Assembly (NCBI GenBank): GCA_018895795.1
Contig: JAHINZ010000072.1
Coordinates: 1-6,688, forward strand
Reading direction: 5' to 3'
From: Alphaproteobacteria bacterium
GTDB taxonomy: Bacteria; Pseudomonadota; Alphaproteobacteria; Caulobacterales; Caulobacteraceae
Length of the DNA stretch: 6,688 nucleotides
The translations under genes were made by a program, and so were the position numbers. Below the pieces are notes generated by a model. That model made no database searches. It was not told the origin of the DNA and worked only from the letters and a program-made list of their open reading frames with translations. Shown here one piece after another: positions 1-5,330 of this stretch (the first letter of the stretch is position 1; each line of letters opens with the position of its first letter).

Positions 1-279
1 GGCGTAGTCGCAATTGATCTCGCGCTGCACGTAGCCGCCGTTGCCGTATTCGCAACGGCCACGCACCCGATAGCTGCCCCGGGGGCAAGGTTGATAGTGG
101 GACTTCTTGTAGTGGGTCCTGCAACCCCGCGACAGATTGGGCTCGATCAGCAGGCCGAAGCACGGACGGATCTGCTGATCGATCTTGGCGTCCGGCGAGG
201 CCAGGGCCATCTGGGGCGCGGCGACGAGGCCGAGCGACAGCACGGCCAGAAGGGCCAGGAAGCGGCTCAGGCGGCTCAT
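1..279 (-). CDS. Small secreted cysteine-rich protein of unknown function (C-terminus cut by window edge)
   Basis: I do not recognise the family. The 93 visible residues start with a good Sec signal peptide: Arg at 3 and 6, a Leu/Ala/Val-rich core at about 7-21, and an Ala-Leu-Ala cleavage site after residue 27. The mature part is basic and Tyr-rich, with Cys at 40, 53, 65, 76 and 90. That spacing suggests disulfides in the periplasm or outside the cell. The ATG at 277-279 overlaps the TGA stop of the upstream Sel1-type gene (276-278) as ATGA, so translation is probably coupled and the two proteins may work in the same envelope process. No stop codon occurs before base 1, so the C-terminus lies outside the window. 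Third-position GC and the signal peptide make this a real gene; its function is open. Confidence 0.75.
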   Translation of the reverse strand, partial: MSRLSRFLALLAVLSLGLVAAPQMALASPDAKIDQQIRPCFGLLIEPNLSRGCRTHYKKSHYQPCPRGSYRVRGRCEYGNGGYVQREINCDYA

Positions 280-1784
280 CGATAGTCCCTTTCGATGTAG
301 GGCCGACCACCGCGCTCGGCGGCGGGTCTGGGCGGGCGAGAGACCTGAGCCAGCAGTTGTTGCAGGCGCCAGGCCGACGGCTTGAAGCCCGAAAGGGCCC
401 CGTCCAGCTGATAGACCACGGCCTTGGCCCGGTCCTGATCGGCCACGCCCTGCAGGCCCAGCGAGAAGAAGGTCGACATGGCGTACTTGGCCTCGGCCGA
501 GCCTTGGCGTTCGGCTTCCTCGTACCAGTGATAGGCCCGGGCGTAGTCACGCGGTACGCCGACGCCCTCGGAATACATCACGGCCAGCACCAGCTGGGCC
601 TTGGACGAGCCGTTGACCGCCGCGTACTGCATGACCCGCACCTTCTCGATGGCGCTCAGCCGGCCCGTGGCCGGACGGCCGATCATCGCCTGGAAGGTCT
701 GGGCGTCGTTGGTCGACAGCGACTTTTCGTCGGACACCGGCGCGGAGATGACCCGCAGATAGGCCAGGGCCTCGCCGATATGGATGAAGGGCAGCTCGTT
801 CAAGCGCGCCTCGGCGGCCTCGCGGGCCTCGCCCGACTGATCGGCCTCGTCGGAATGGGGCACGCCCGATTCCGGCGATTCCGGCGGATAGAACTCGTAG
901 GGCGGGATCCAGCGCTTGGCCTTGGTTTCGACAAAACCGCCATAGGCCGCCCGCTGTGGCGAGGACCGCTCGAAGTCCTTGAGCATCACATAGGCCGAGA
1001 CGTCGCCGGTCTGAACCGCCAGATAATTGTAGAGATAGGCGTCGACGTCGTTGCGGCGGAAAAGATCCAGGGCCGCCGGCGCGCCGGGGCGCTTGGGGCT
1101 GCCATAGGCCTCGATGGCCTGCAGATTGTCCGAAGGCTCGCCGTAAGGGCCGAAGAACCCGTCGTGAATCCGCGCCAGCACCCGGAAGCCGTCGGCCCCC
1201 TGGGTGGACAGGACATAGATCACGCGATTGCGGACCTTCTCGCGTTCCTCGGTCGACATCCGCGACAGCAGCCGATCCAGGGCGCCGTAGGCGCTGCGGC
1301 GCTCGAAGGCGCGGCAGTCGTCGAACCGGGACAGGGCGGTCGGCTCGTTGTGACCGCGACGTTCATAGGCCGCGATCGGCGCATAGCCCCCCGCATTGGC
1401 CAGGGCCATCGCATACCAGACCGCCGCCTCGACGGGGTCCTCGAGATTCTTGTCGACCGAGCGCTGCCCCTCATAGCGGCGCGCCAATTCCAGCTGGGCG
1501 AAGAAGTCGCCGTGGAAGCCGCCCTGGCGGAGCGCGCGGATTTCCTGTTGCTGCTGGTTGAACTGCCCCGACACGCCCTGCGCGGCCTGGGGCCGCGGAC
1601 AGGCGCTCGCGCGTTTCTGGAACCACAGGTTCGGACCGGTGTCACAGCCCACCAAGGGAATCACCACGGCCGCGACAAGCGCCCCAACCGGGAGCCGCCG
1701 CCAAAGGCTACGCCGATCTAGCCCCCCGAAAACCGTGTTTCGGAGCGCATTGAAGCGTGAAACAGCGTCGCTGGCTCCGTCCAT
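276..1784 (-). CDS. Sel1-like/TPR repeat protein, predicted lipoprotein
   Basis: The product is 502 aa. Residues 1-31 are a basic, probably cytoplasmic stretch. Residues 32-46 are a hydrophobic segment ending in Leu-Val-Gly-Cys, a good lipobox with Cys47 as the lipidated residue. Two clear Sel1-like repeats lie at about 392-427 (Ala/Gly pattern, YSEGVGV, then WYEEA) and 428-464, and a diverged one at about 92-131. The region between (about 140-390) is mostly helical and not recognised; 300-325 is acidic, Pro-rich and likely disordered. Sel1 repeats are alpha-alpha scaffolds for protein contacts, often in the envelope, so a structural or adaptor role is inferred and the partner is unknown. I chose the ATG at 1784 over the adjacent GTG at 1787 because of the strong purine-rich SD just upstream. 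The n-region is unusually long for a lipoprotein, so a plain membrane anchor is the alternative. Confidence 0.85.
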   Translation of the reverse strand: MDGASDAVSRFNALRNTVFGGLDRRSLWRRLPVGALVAAVVIPLVGCDTGPNLWFQKRASACPRPQAAQGVSGQFNQQQQEIRALRQGGFHGDFFAQLELARRYEGQRSVDKNLEDPVEAAVWYAMALANAGGYAPIAAYERRGHNEPTALSRFDDCRAFERRSAYGALDRLLSRMSTEEREKVRNRVIYVLSTQGADGFRVLARIHDGFFGPYGEPSDNLQAIEAYGSPKRPGAPAALDLFRRNDVDAYLYNYLAVQTGDVSAYVMLKDFERSSPQRAAYGGFVETKAKRWIPPYEFYPPESPESGVPHSDEADQSGEAREAAEARLNELPFIHIGEALAYLRVISAPVSDEKSLSTNDAQTFQAMIGRPATGRLSAIEKVRVMQYAAVNGSSKAQLVLAVMYSEGVGVPRDYARAYHWYEEAERQGSAEAKYAMSTFFSLGLQGVADQDRAKAVVYQLDGALSGFKPSAWRLQQLLAQVSRPPRPAAERGGRPYIERDYR

Positions 1785-1787
1785 CAC

Positions 1788-1796
1788 TCCTCCTCC
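1788..1796 (-). promoter_or_regulatory. Strong Shine-Dalgarno of the Sel1-type gene
   Basis: Read on the minus strand this is GGAGGAGGA. The AGGAGG core ends four bases before the ATG at 1784. This places the start at that ATG; the GTG one codon upstream (1787-1785) sits too close to the SD. It is the strongest SD in the window. Confidence 0.7.
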
Positions 1797-1823
1797 AGCA
1801 CGCCGTTAACCATAGTCATCGAG

Positions 1824-1977
1824 GACTCATGTGCTCGGGGTTGCAGGCTGTCAAGGTGAAGCGACGGCGTTCGTCTAACCACGGGTTTCCCAAGCCGCAC
1901 AAGGACTCGCGCCTCAGGAGAATTCCTCAAACCCGGGCGGGCTCCCGGCCCCTTTAAGGTGGCGAGATTGGGGAATC
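1824..1977. other. Cluster of three GANTC (CcrM-type methylation) sites in an intergenic region
   Basis: GACTC occurs at 1824-1828 and 1904-1908, and GAATC at 1973-1977, all in the non-coding gap upstream of the Sel1-type gene. In alphaproteobacteria GANTC is methylated by CcrM, and promoter sites can be read by GcrA. The other intergenic regions of this window contain none. The rest of the 1785-2068 gap holds only a possible -35 box and a terminator; I see no gene in it. Confidence 0.4.
1849..1854 (-). promoter_or_regulatory. Possible -35 box for the Sel1-type operon
   Basis: The minus strand reads TTGACA followed by G, matching both the sigma-70 -35 consensus and the TTGAC-type -35 of alphaproteobacterial housekeeping promoters. 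It lies 64 bases upstream of the ATG at 1784. At 17-base spacing the -10 position reads CATGAG, which is a poor match, so the assignment is tentative. Confidence 0.3.
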
Positions 1978-2017
1978 CACAACCGATAGGCGAAACAGCG
2001 CTCTGCCCTTAAACAGG

Positions 2018-2048
2018 CTCGCCGCGCCCGATTTCCGAGCGCGGCGAG
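2018..2048 (-). terminator. Hairpin terminator of the acyl-CoA dehydrogenase operon
   Basis: A perfect 10-bp inverted repeat, CTCGCCGCGC at 2018-2027 and GCGCGGCGAG at 2039-2048, encloses an 11-base loop. It begins 20 bases after the TGA stop at 2069-2071. On the minus strand the stem is followed by CCTGTTTAAGG, so there is a short T run but no long U tract, as is usual in GC-rich alphaproteobacteria. Confidence 0.7.
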
Positions 2049-2068
2049 GGGGGCCGTGTCGCTTAGGC

Positions 2069-3292
2069 TCAGCGGCCGGTGGGCATATCCTTGAAGGCCA
2101 CGTCCTTGTCGACGCGGACGTCGCCAGGCAGGCCCAGGACCCGTTCGGCGATGATGTTCTTCAGGATCTCATCGGTGCCGCCGGCGATTCGCAGGCCGGG
2201 GGCCCACATCAGGCTCTGTTGGAACGCGGCCTCGGCCGGAGCCTGATCCGGATCGATCAGGATACCGTACTGGTCCTCCATCTCGACGGCGGTATTGGCC
2301 AGGTCCTGCATCTGGTTGGCGGCGATGATCTTGCCGATCGAGCTTTCCGGTCCGGGCGTCTGGCCGCGCGACAGGGCGGTCATGGTCCGGAAGCGGGTGA
2401 ACTTCAGGCCCTCGGACTGCACGTACCAATCGGCCAGCTTCTCGCGGAAGGCGTTGTCCTTCAGGGCCGGGCCGGTGGCGCCGGTCAGTTGACGGGCCAG
2501 CCCCATGATCTCGCGATAGTTGGGGCCCGAAGAGCCGCCGACCGCCAGGCGTTCGTTCATCAGGGTGACCAGGGCCACCTTCCAGCCCTCGCCGACCTCG
2601 CCCAGACGCTGGCTGTCCTTGACCCGCAGGTCGGTGAAATAGACCTCGTTGAACTCGCGCCCGCCGGACATCTGATGGATCGGCCGGCATTCGACGGCGG
2701 CGTCCTTCATGTCGATCCAGAACATGGTCAGACCCTTGTGCTTGGGCACATCGGGATCGGTGCGAACCAGCAGGATGCCGTAGTCGCAATAGTGGGCGCC
2801 GGTGGTCCAGACCTTCTGGCCGTTGATCACCCACTCGTCGCCGTCCTTAATGGCGCGGGTCCGCAGGGCCGCGACATCGGAGCCGCCGGCCGGTTCGGAG
2901 AACAGTTGGCACCAGATCTCCTCGCCCTTCACGGCGGGGCTGACGAAGCGCTGCTTGGTCTCGGTATTGGAGAACGCCATCACCGTGGGCACGCACATGC
3001 CCAGGCCGATGGTGAAATAGCCGTATGAGAGGCCCGCCTTGGTCTCTTCCTGGCCGAAGATCACCGACTGGATCGGCGTGCCGCCGCCGCCGCCGATGGC
3101 GGCCGGCCAGGTGATGCAGGCATAGCCGCCGGACGCCTTGCGAGCCTGCCAGGCCTTGGCGGCGACCATGTGCTGGTCGGTGTTGGGCTTGAGCTCACCG
3201 AACTGGGCGCGATGCGCGGCGGCGTTCTCGACCAGCCAGGCGCGAGCCTTTTCGCGATAGGCGGCTTCTTCGGGTGAATCGTTGAAATCCAT
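2069..3292 (-). CDS. Acyl-CoA dehydrogenase, probable catalytic subunit of a heteromeric pair
   Basis: This is a 407-aa FAD enzyme of the acyl-CoA dehydrogenase superfamily, which oxidises an acyl-CoA to the 2,3-enoyl-CoA. The N-terminal helical domain opens with MDFNDSPEEAAYREKARAWL. The FAD/substrate loop FSEPAGGSDVA is at 131-141 and the WTT strand is at 162-164. The MCAD catalytic Glu position (before Gly-Thr in GGTDEI, 371-376) is Gly. Instead Glu247 in LMNERLAVGG fits the helix-G catalytic Glu of isovaleryl-CoA and long-chain dehydrogenases. The C-terminal domain lacks the usual R..FG..I...Q and HGG.G FAD-contact motifs. These features resemble FadE26-type subunits of alpha2beta2 sterol side-chain enzymes; the substrate here is unknown. 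The gene starts 12 bases after the partner's TAG, with AGGGA overlapping that stop as SD, so the two are one operon. It is not assigned to ordinary fatty-acid FadE. Confidence 0.92.
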   Translation of the reverse strand: MDFNDSPEEAAYREKARAWLVENAAAHRAQFGELKPNTDQHMVAAKAWQARKASGGYACITWPAAIGGGGGTPIQSVIFGQEETKAGLSYGYFTIGLGMCVPTVMAFSNTETKQRFVSPAVKGEEIWCQLFSEPAGGSDVAALRTRAIKDGDEWVINGQKVWTTGAHYCDYGILLVRTDPDVPKHKGLTMFWIDMKDAAVECRPIHQMSGGREFNEVYFTDLRVKDSQRLGEVGEGWKVALVTLMNERLAVGGSSGPNYREIMGLARQLTGATGPALKDNAFREKLADWYVQSEGLKFTRFRTMTALSRGQTPGPESSIGKIIAANQMQDLANTAVEMEDQYGILIDPDQAPAEAAFQQSLMWAPGLRIAGGTDEILKNIIAERVLGLPGDVRVDKDVAFKDMPTGR

Positions 3293-3304
3293 GATCGTGT
3301 GTCC

Positions 3305-4420
3305 CTAGGCCGCGTTCTTTTGTTCGAGCTGGCTGACCAGCCGTTCTTTCCAGACCCGCGGCGCGCCGGCCACGAGGCTGAGCTGGCGCGAACGCCGGTA
3401 ATAGAGGTGGCAGTCGACGTCCCAGGTGAAGCCCATGCCGCCATGCACCTGGATGCTTTCCTTGCTGGCGAACCAGTAGGCGTCCGAGGCGGCGATGCGG
3501 GCGGCCGAGGCGGCGATCGGCAGCTCCGGAGCGTCCACGGTCAGCGCCCAGGCGCCGTAATAGGCGTTGGAGCGGGCGACCTCGTTCTTGACGTACATAT
3601 CGGCCAGCTTGTGCTTGATCGCCTGATAGCCGGCGATCACCCGGCCGAAGGCGTAGCGGCCCAGGGCGTATTCCTTGGCCATCTCCAGGCAGCGATCGGC
3701 GCCGCCCAGTTGCTCGAAGGCCAGCAGTACGGCGGCGCGGTCCATGATCGCCTGGACCAGGTCAAAGCCGGCGCCCGCCTCGCCCACCCGCTCGGCGGTG
3801 ACGCCGTCGAAGGTCAGCTTGGCGACGCCGCGGGTGGGATCCAGGCTCTTGAGCGTCTCGCGGCTGACGCCCTTGGCCTTCAGGTCGACCAGGAACAGAG
3901 CGGGGCGGCCGGCTTCACTGGCCAGCACCAGGGCCATGTCGGCGACGTCGCCGTCGGTGACCGGGATCTTGCTGCCCGTCAGCTTGCCGCCTTCGACGCG
4001 GCAGGCCAGCGACGCGGCGTTGATCACGCCGGGGCCTTCGGAGGTCGCCAGGCAGCCGATCAGTTCGCCGGCGGCGATGCGCGGCAGAACGGCGGACTTC
4101 TGGGCCTCGCTGCCGGCCAACATCACGCCCTCGGCCAGGAAATAGACCGTCGAGGCGAACGGGATCGGCGCGACGGCGCGACCCAGCTCTTCGGCGATGG
4201 CGCACAGCTCGACCCGGCCCAGGCCCAGACCATTGAATTCCTCGGGAATACAGGCCCCCAGCCAGCCCTGCTCGGCCACGGCGTGCCACAGGTCCTGGTC
4301 GAACGAGCGGCTGGCGTCATCCAGCACGCCGCGCACCACGGCGGGTCCGCAGCGCCCGTCGAGGAACTTGCGCGCCTCGTCCTTCAAAAACTTCTGGTCG
4401 TCGGAAAAGTCGAAATCCAC
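3305..4420 (-). CDS. Acyl-CoA dehydrogenase, probable non-catalytic partner subunit
   Basis: The product is 371 aa with the acyl-CoA dehydrogenase fold: an N-terminal helical part opening MDFDFSDDQKFLKDEARKFL, a middle beta domain, and a C-terminal helical domain. The C-terminal FAD-contact motifs are intact: RYAFGRVIAGYQAIKHKLAD at 255-274 and HGGMGFTWD at 326-334. The usual SEP.xGSD loop is degenerate (SEGPGVINAA, 127-136). Both known catalytic Glu positions appear lost: the helix-G site aligns to Ala229, and the MCAD Glu376 site to about Val350-Ala351. It therefore probably supplies half of a shared FAD site to the 407-aa protein encoded next. The start is GTG (4418-4420), with GGGAGG six bases upstream. 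It is the first gene of the operon, behind a leader rich in inverted repeats. An independent enzyme with an unusual base is possible but less likely. Confidence 0.9.
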   Translation of the reverse strand: MDFDFSDDQKFLKDEARKFLDGRCGPAVVRGVLDDASRSFDQDLWHAVAEQGWLGACIPEEFNGLGLGRVELCAIAEELGRAVAPIPFASTVYFLAEGVMLAGSEAQKSAVLPRIAAGELIGCLATSEGPGVINAASLACRVEGGKLTGSKIPVTDGDVADMALVLASEAGRPALFLVDLKAKGVSRETLKSLDPTRGVAKLTFDGVTAERVGEAGAGFDLVQAIMDRAAVLLAFEQLGGADRCLEMAKEYALGRYAFGRVIAGYQAIKHKLADMYVKNEVARSNAYYGAWALTVDAPELPIAASAARIAASDAYWFASKESIQVHGGMGFTWDVDCHLYYRRSRQLSLVAGAPRVWKERLVSQLEQKNAA

Positions 4421-4426
4421 CGGTCG

Positions 4427-4432
4427 CCTCCC
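4427..4432 (-). promoter_or_regulatory. Shine-Dalgarno supporting a GTG start
   Basis: The minus strand reads GGGAGG six bases before the GTG at 4420-4418. This fixes the start of the first acyl-CoA dehydrogenase gene at a GTG codon. Only one base separates the SD from the inverted repeat at 4434-4457. Confidence 0.65.
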
Positions 4433-4433
4433 G

Positions 4434-4457
4434 AGAGCCCGCCCGTGGGCAGGCTCT
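4434..4457 (-). promoter_or_regulatory. 24-base inverted repeat abutting the SD of the acyl-CoA dehydrogenase operon
   Basis: Two 12-base arms match at 10 of 12 positions (AGAGCC outer arms, GCCC/GGGC inner arms). As minus-strand RNA, one mismatch becomes a U-G wobble, so ten pairs run without a break around a CACG tetraloop. As plus-strand RNA the same position is C-A. It could be an RNA hairpin that limits access to the SD, or a DNA operator near the transcription start. No U tract follows, so it is not a terminator. Confidence 0.5.
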
Positions 4458-4458
4458 G

Positions 4459-4464
4459 ATTATG
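4459..4464 (-). promoter_or_regulatory. Possible -10 box for the acyl-CoA dehydrogenase operon
   Basis: The minus strand reads CATAAT, five of six matches to TATAAT, in a short AT-rich gap between two inverted repeats. Transcription would start near 4452, inside the downstream repeat, which would favour an operator over an RNA hairpin there. No good -35 lies 16-18 bases upstream, so activator dependence or a different start is possible. The same stretch read forward gives TATGAT (4461-4466), so it could also serve the divergent gene. Confidence 0.3.
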
Positions 4465-4469
4465 ATTGG

Positions 4470-4517
4470 GAGCGTGACCGTCGCCGAAACCGGGATCCGC
4501 TTTCGGCCGTCACGCTC
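4470..4517. repeat. Long interrupted inverted repeat in the divergent intergenic region
   Basis: The outer arms GAGCGTGAC (4470-4478) and GTCACGCTC (4509-4517) are a perfect 9-bp pair. Inside, CCGAAA (4484-4489) pairs with TTTCGG (4501-4506), and CGG (4491-4493) with CCG (4497-4499) around a 3-base loop. Eighteen pairs over 48 bases is far more structure than neighbouring non-coding DNA shows. It lies between divergent genes, so a terminator role is unlikely; an operator or structured leader RNA is inferred. Confidence 0.55.
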
Positions 4518-4583
4518 GCGACGCTACTCTTGATCGGCGCGCCTCGGATCTCACCCTGAACGACCTTGCGCCCCAGGGAAAGA

Positions 4584-4598
4584 TTGACCCGGCGTCAA
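4584..4598. promoter_or_regulatory. TTGAC-N5-GTCAA palindrome, possible operator or -35 element
   Basis: Perfect 5-base half sites flank CCGGC. Each strand also offers a TTGAC -35 core, TTGACCC on plus and TTGACGC on minus. No convincing -10 sits at normal spacing on either strand. It lies 54 bases before the ATG at 4652 and could bind a dimeric regulator for one or both divergent genes. Confidence 0.35.
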
Positions 4599-4651
4599 GG
4601 ATTTCAGGTTCTTATACGGTCCGAAGATTACGCCCCTGCTGTTTGGGATCC

Positions 4652-5221
4652 ATGGCCAAGACCGTCTATCAGCGAAACCAGAAGGTGTGGGTCGACAGCG
4701 TCGGCGCCTGGGCCACGATCGAGCGCATCGTGCCGATCTGGGCCAAGGGCTTCGATGAGCCCGTGCGCGTCACCTATGATGTGGGCCTGGGCCGCGAATT
4801 CCACGCCCATGAACTGCGGCCCGAGGACAAGGTCGACGCCGAGGGCGCCGGCATGGTCAGCAACTGGCGGGTGCTGCGGGCCCGCAACAAGTGGCAGCAG
4901 GAGGGCGACTGTCCGCACCATCCCTTTCCGGGCACCTATCCGGTGGTGGTCACCGATCCCAATGATTGGGGCGGCTGGCGCACCCCGGGCGCCGAGTACG
5001 ATCGTGATCCGCGCAAGATCGAGTTCCAGGCCCGGCTGATCTCCAGCGCCCCGCGCCTGCACGCCATCGCCCGGCAGATCCTGGAACTGGTCGCCGACCA
5101 TCCCGACGACGCGCCGCCGGCCCTGGCCGCCCTGGCCCAGCAGGCCTCGGCCATCGAACGCTACCTGCACGAGGTTCCGGCCGCCGCCGAGGCCGCGGCC
5201 TCGACCGAGGTCTCGGACTAG
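4652..5221 (+). CDS. Hypothetical protein, 189 aa
   Basis: I do not recognise the family. It has no signal peptide or membrane segment, so it is probably cytoplasmic. Residues 1-58 look beta-rich with conserved-looking Trp and Gly (VWVDSVGAWATIERI, then VRVTYDVGLGREF), like a small SH3-type barrel. Residues 59-122 are polar, with Trp at 72, 81, 106 and 109. Residues 125-175 are helical and include ARLISSAPRL (127-136), similar to the ARLIAAAPELL-type helix common in phage-linked proteins of unknown function. The tail is Ala/Glu-rich. I chose the ATG at 4652; only GGGA three bases upstream resembles an SD, and the in-frame TTG at 4643 is less likely. Strong third-position GC supports coding. 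It is divergent from the acyl-CoA dehydrogenase operon and convergent with ompW, so it is monocistronic. Confidence 0.75.
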   Translation: MAKTVYQRNQKVWVDSVGAWATIERIVPIWAKGFDEPVRVTYDVGLGREFHAHELRPEDKVDAEGAGMVSNWRVLRARNKWQQEGDCPHHPFPGTYPVVVTDPNDWGGWRTPGAEYDRDPRKIEFQARLISSAPRLHAIARQILELVADHPDDAPPALAALAQQASAIERYLHEVPAAAEAAASTEVSD

Positions 5222-5277
5222 GCCGGTTTGGTCGCGGCTGGACGGACATCGCCGCGGCGGCCCGCGCTGCGCGCCGA

Positions 5278-5314
5278 CCTCCGCCTGTCTTCGCCGAAGC
5301 GATCCAGGCGGAGG
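5278..5314. terminator. Shared hairpin terminator between convergent genes
   Basis: A perfect 10-bp repeat, CCTCCGCCTG at 5278-5287 and CAGGCGGAGG at 5305-5314, encloses 17 bases that can fold further (CTT/AAG at 5289-5291 and 5297-5299). It lies 56 bases after the stop at 5221 and 16 bases after the ompW stop at 5331, so it can end both transcripts. There is no T run on either side. Confidence 0.6.
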
Positions 5315-5330
5315 CCTGCAGGATCGAGGG

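Noticed and set aside
357..1721. Long plus-strand open frame (454 codons) opposite the Sel1-type gene
   Set aside because: This is an antisense shadow in GC-rich DNA. The minus-strand frame has the SD, lipobox and Sel1 repeats, while this frame has no recognisable domain.
1757..1957. Plus-strand 66-codon frame in the gap upstream of the Sel1 gene
   Set aside because: It has no SD, poor third-position bias and overlaps the start of the Sel1 gene, so it is probably chance.
1973..1981. GAATCCACA, resembling a DnaA box (TTATCCACA)
   Set aside because: It is a single site with two mismatches. There are no partner sites or AT-rich unwinding region nearby, so an origin or DnaA control is not supported.
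1801..2020. TTAA-containing stretches that might be CtrA sites (TTAA-N7-TTAA)
   Set aside because: Only single TTAA halves occur, at about 1806, 1954 and 2009. None has a second half at the required spacing.
3299..4459. Plus-strand open frame (386 codons) opposite the 371-aa acyl-CoA dehydrogenase
   Set aside because: It mirrors a well-identified gene codon for codon, and its translation is low-complexity Gly/Ala/Gln-rich. The similar frame at 2219-3028 is rejected for the same reason.
4628..5170. Minus-strand open frame (180 codons) opposite the 189-aa hypothetical gene
   Set aside because: No SD or domain is visible, and its codon pattern mirrors the plus-strand gene, which has better third-position GC and Trp/Gly patterning.
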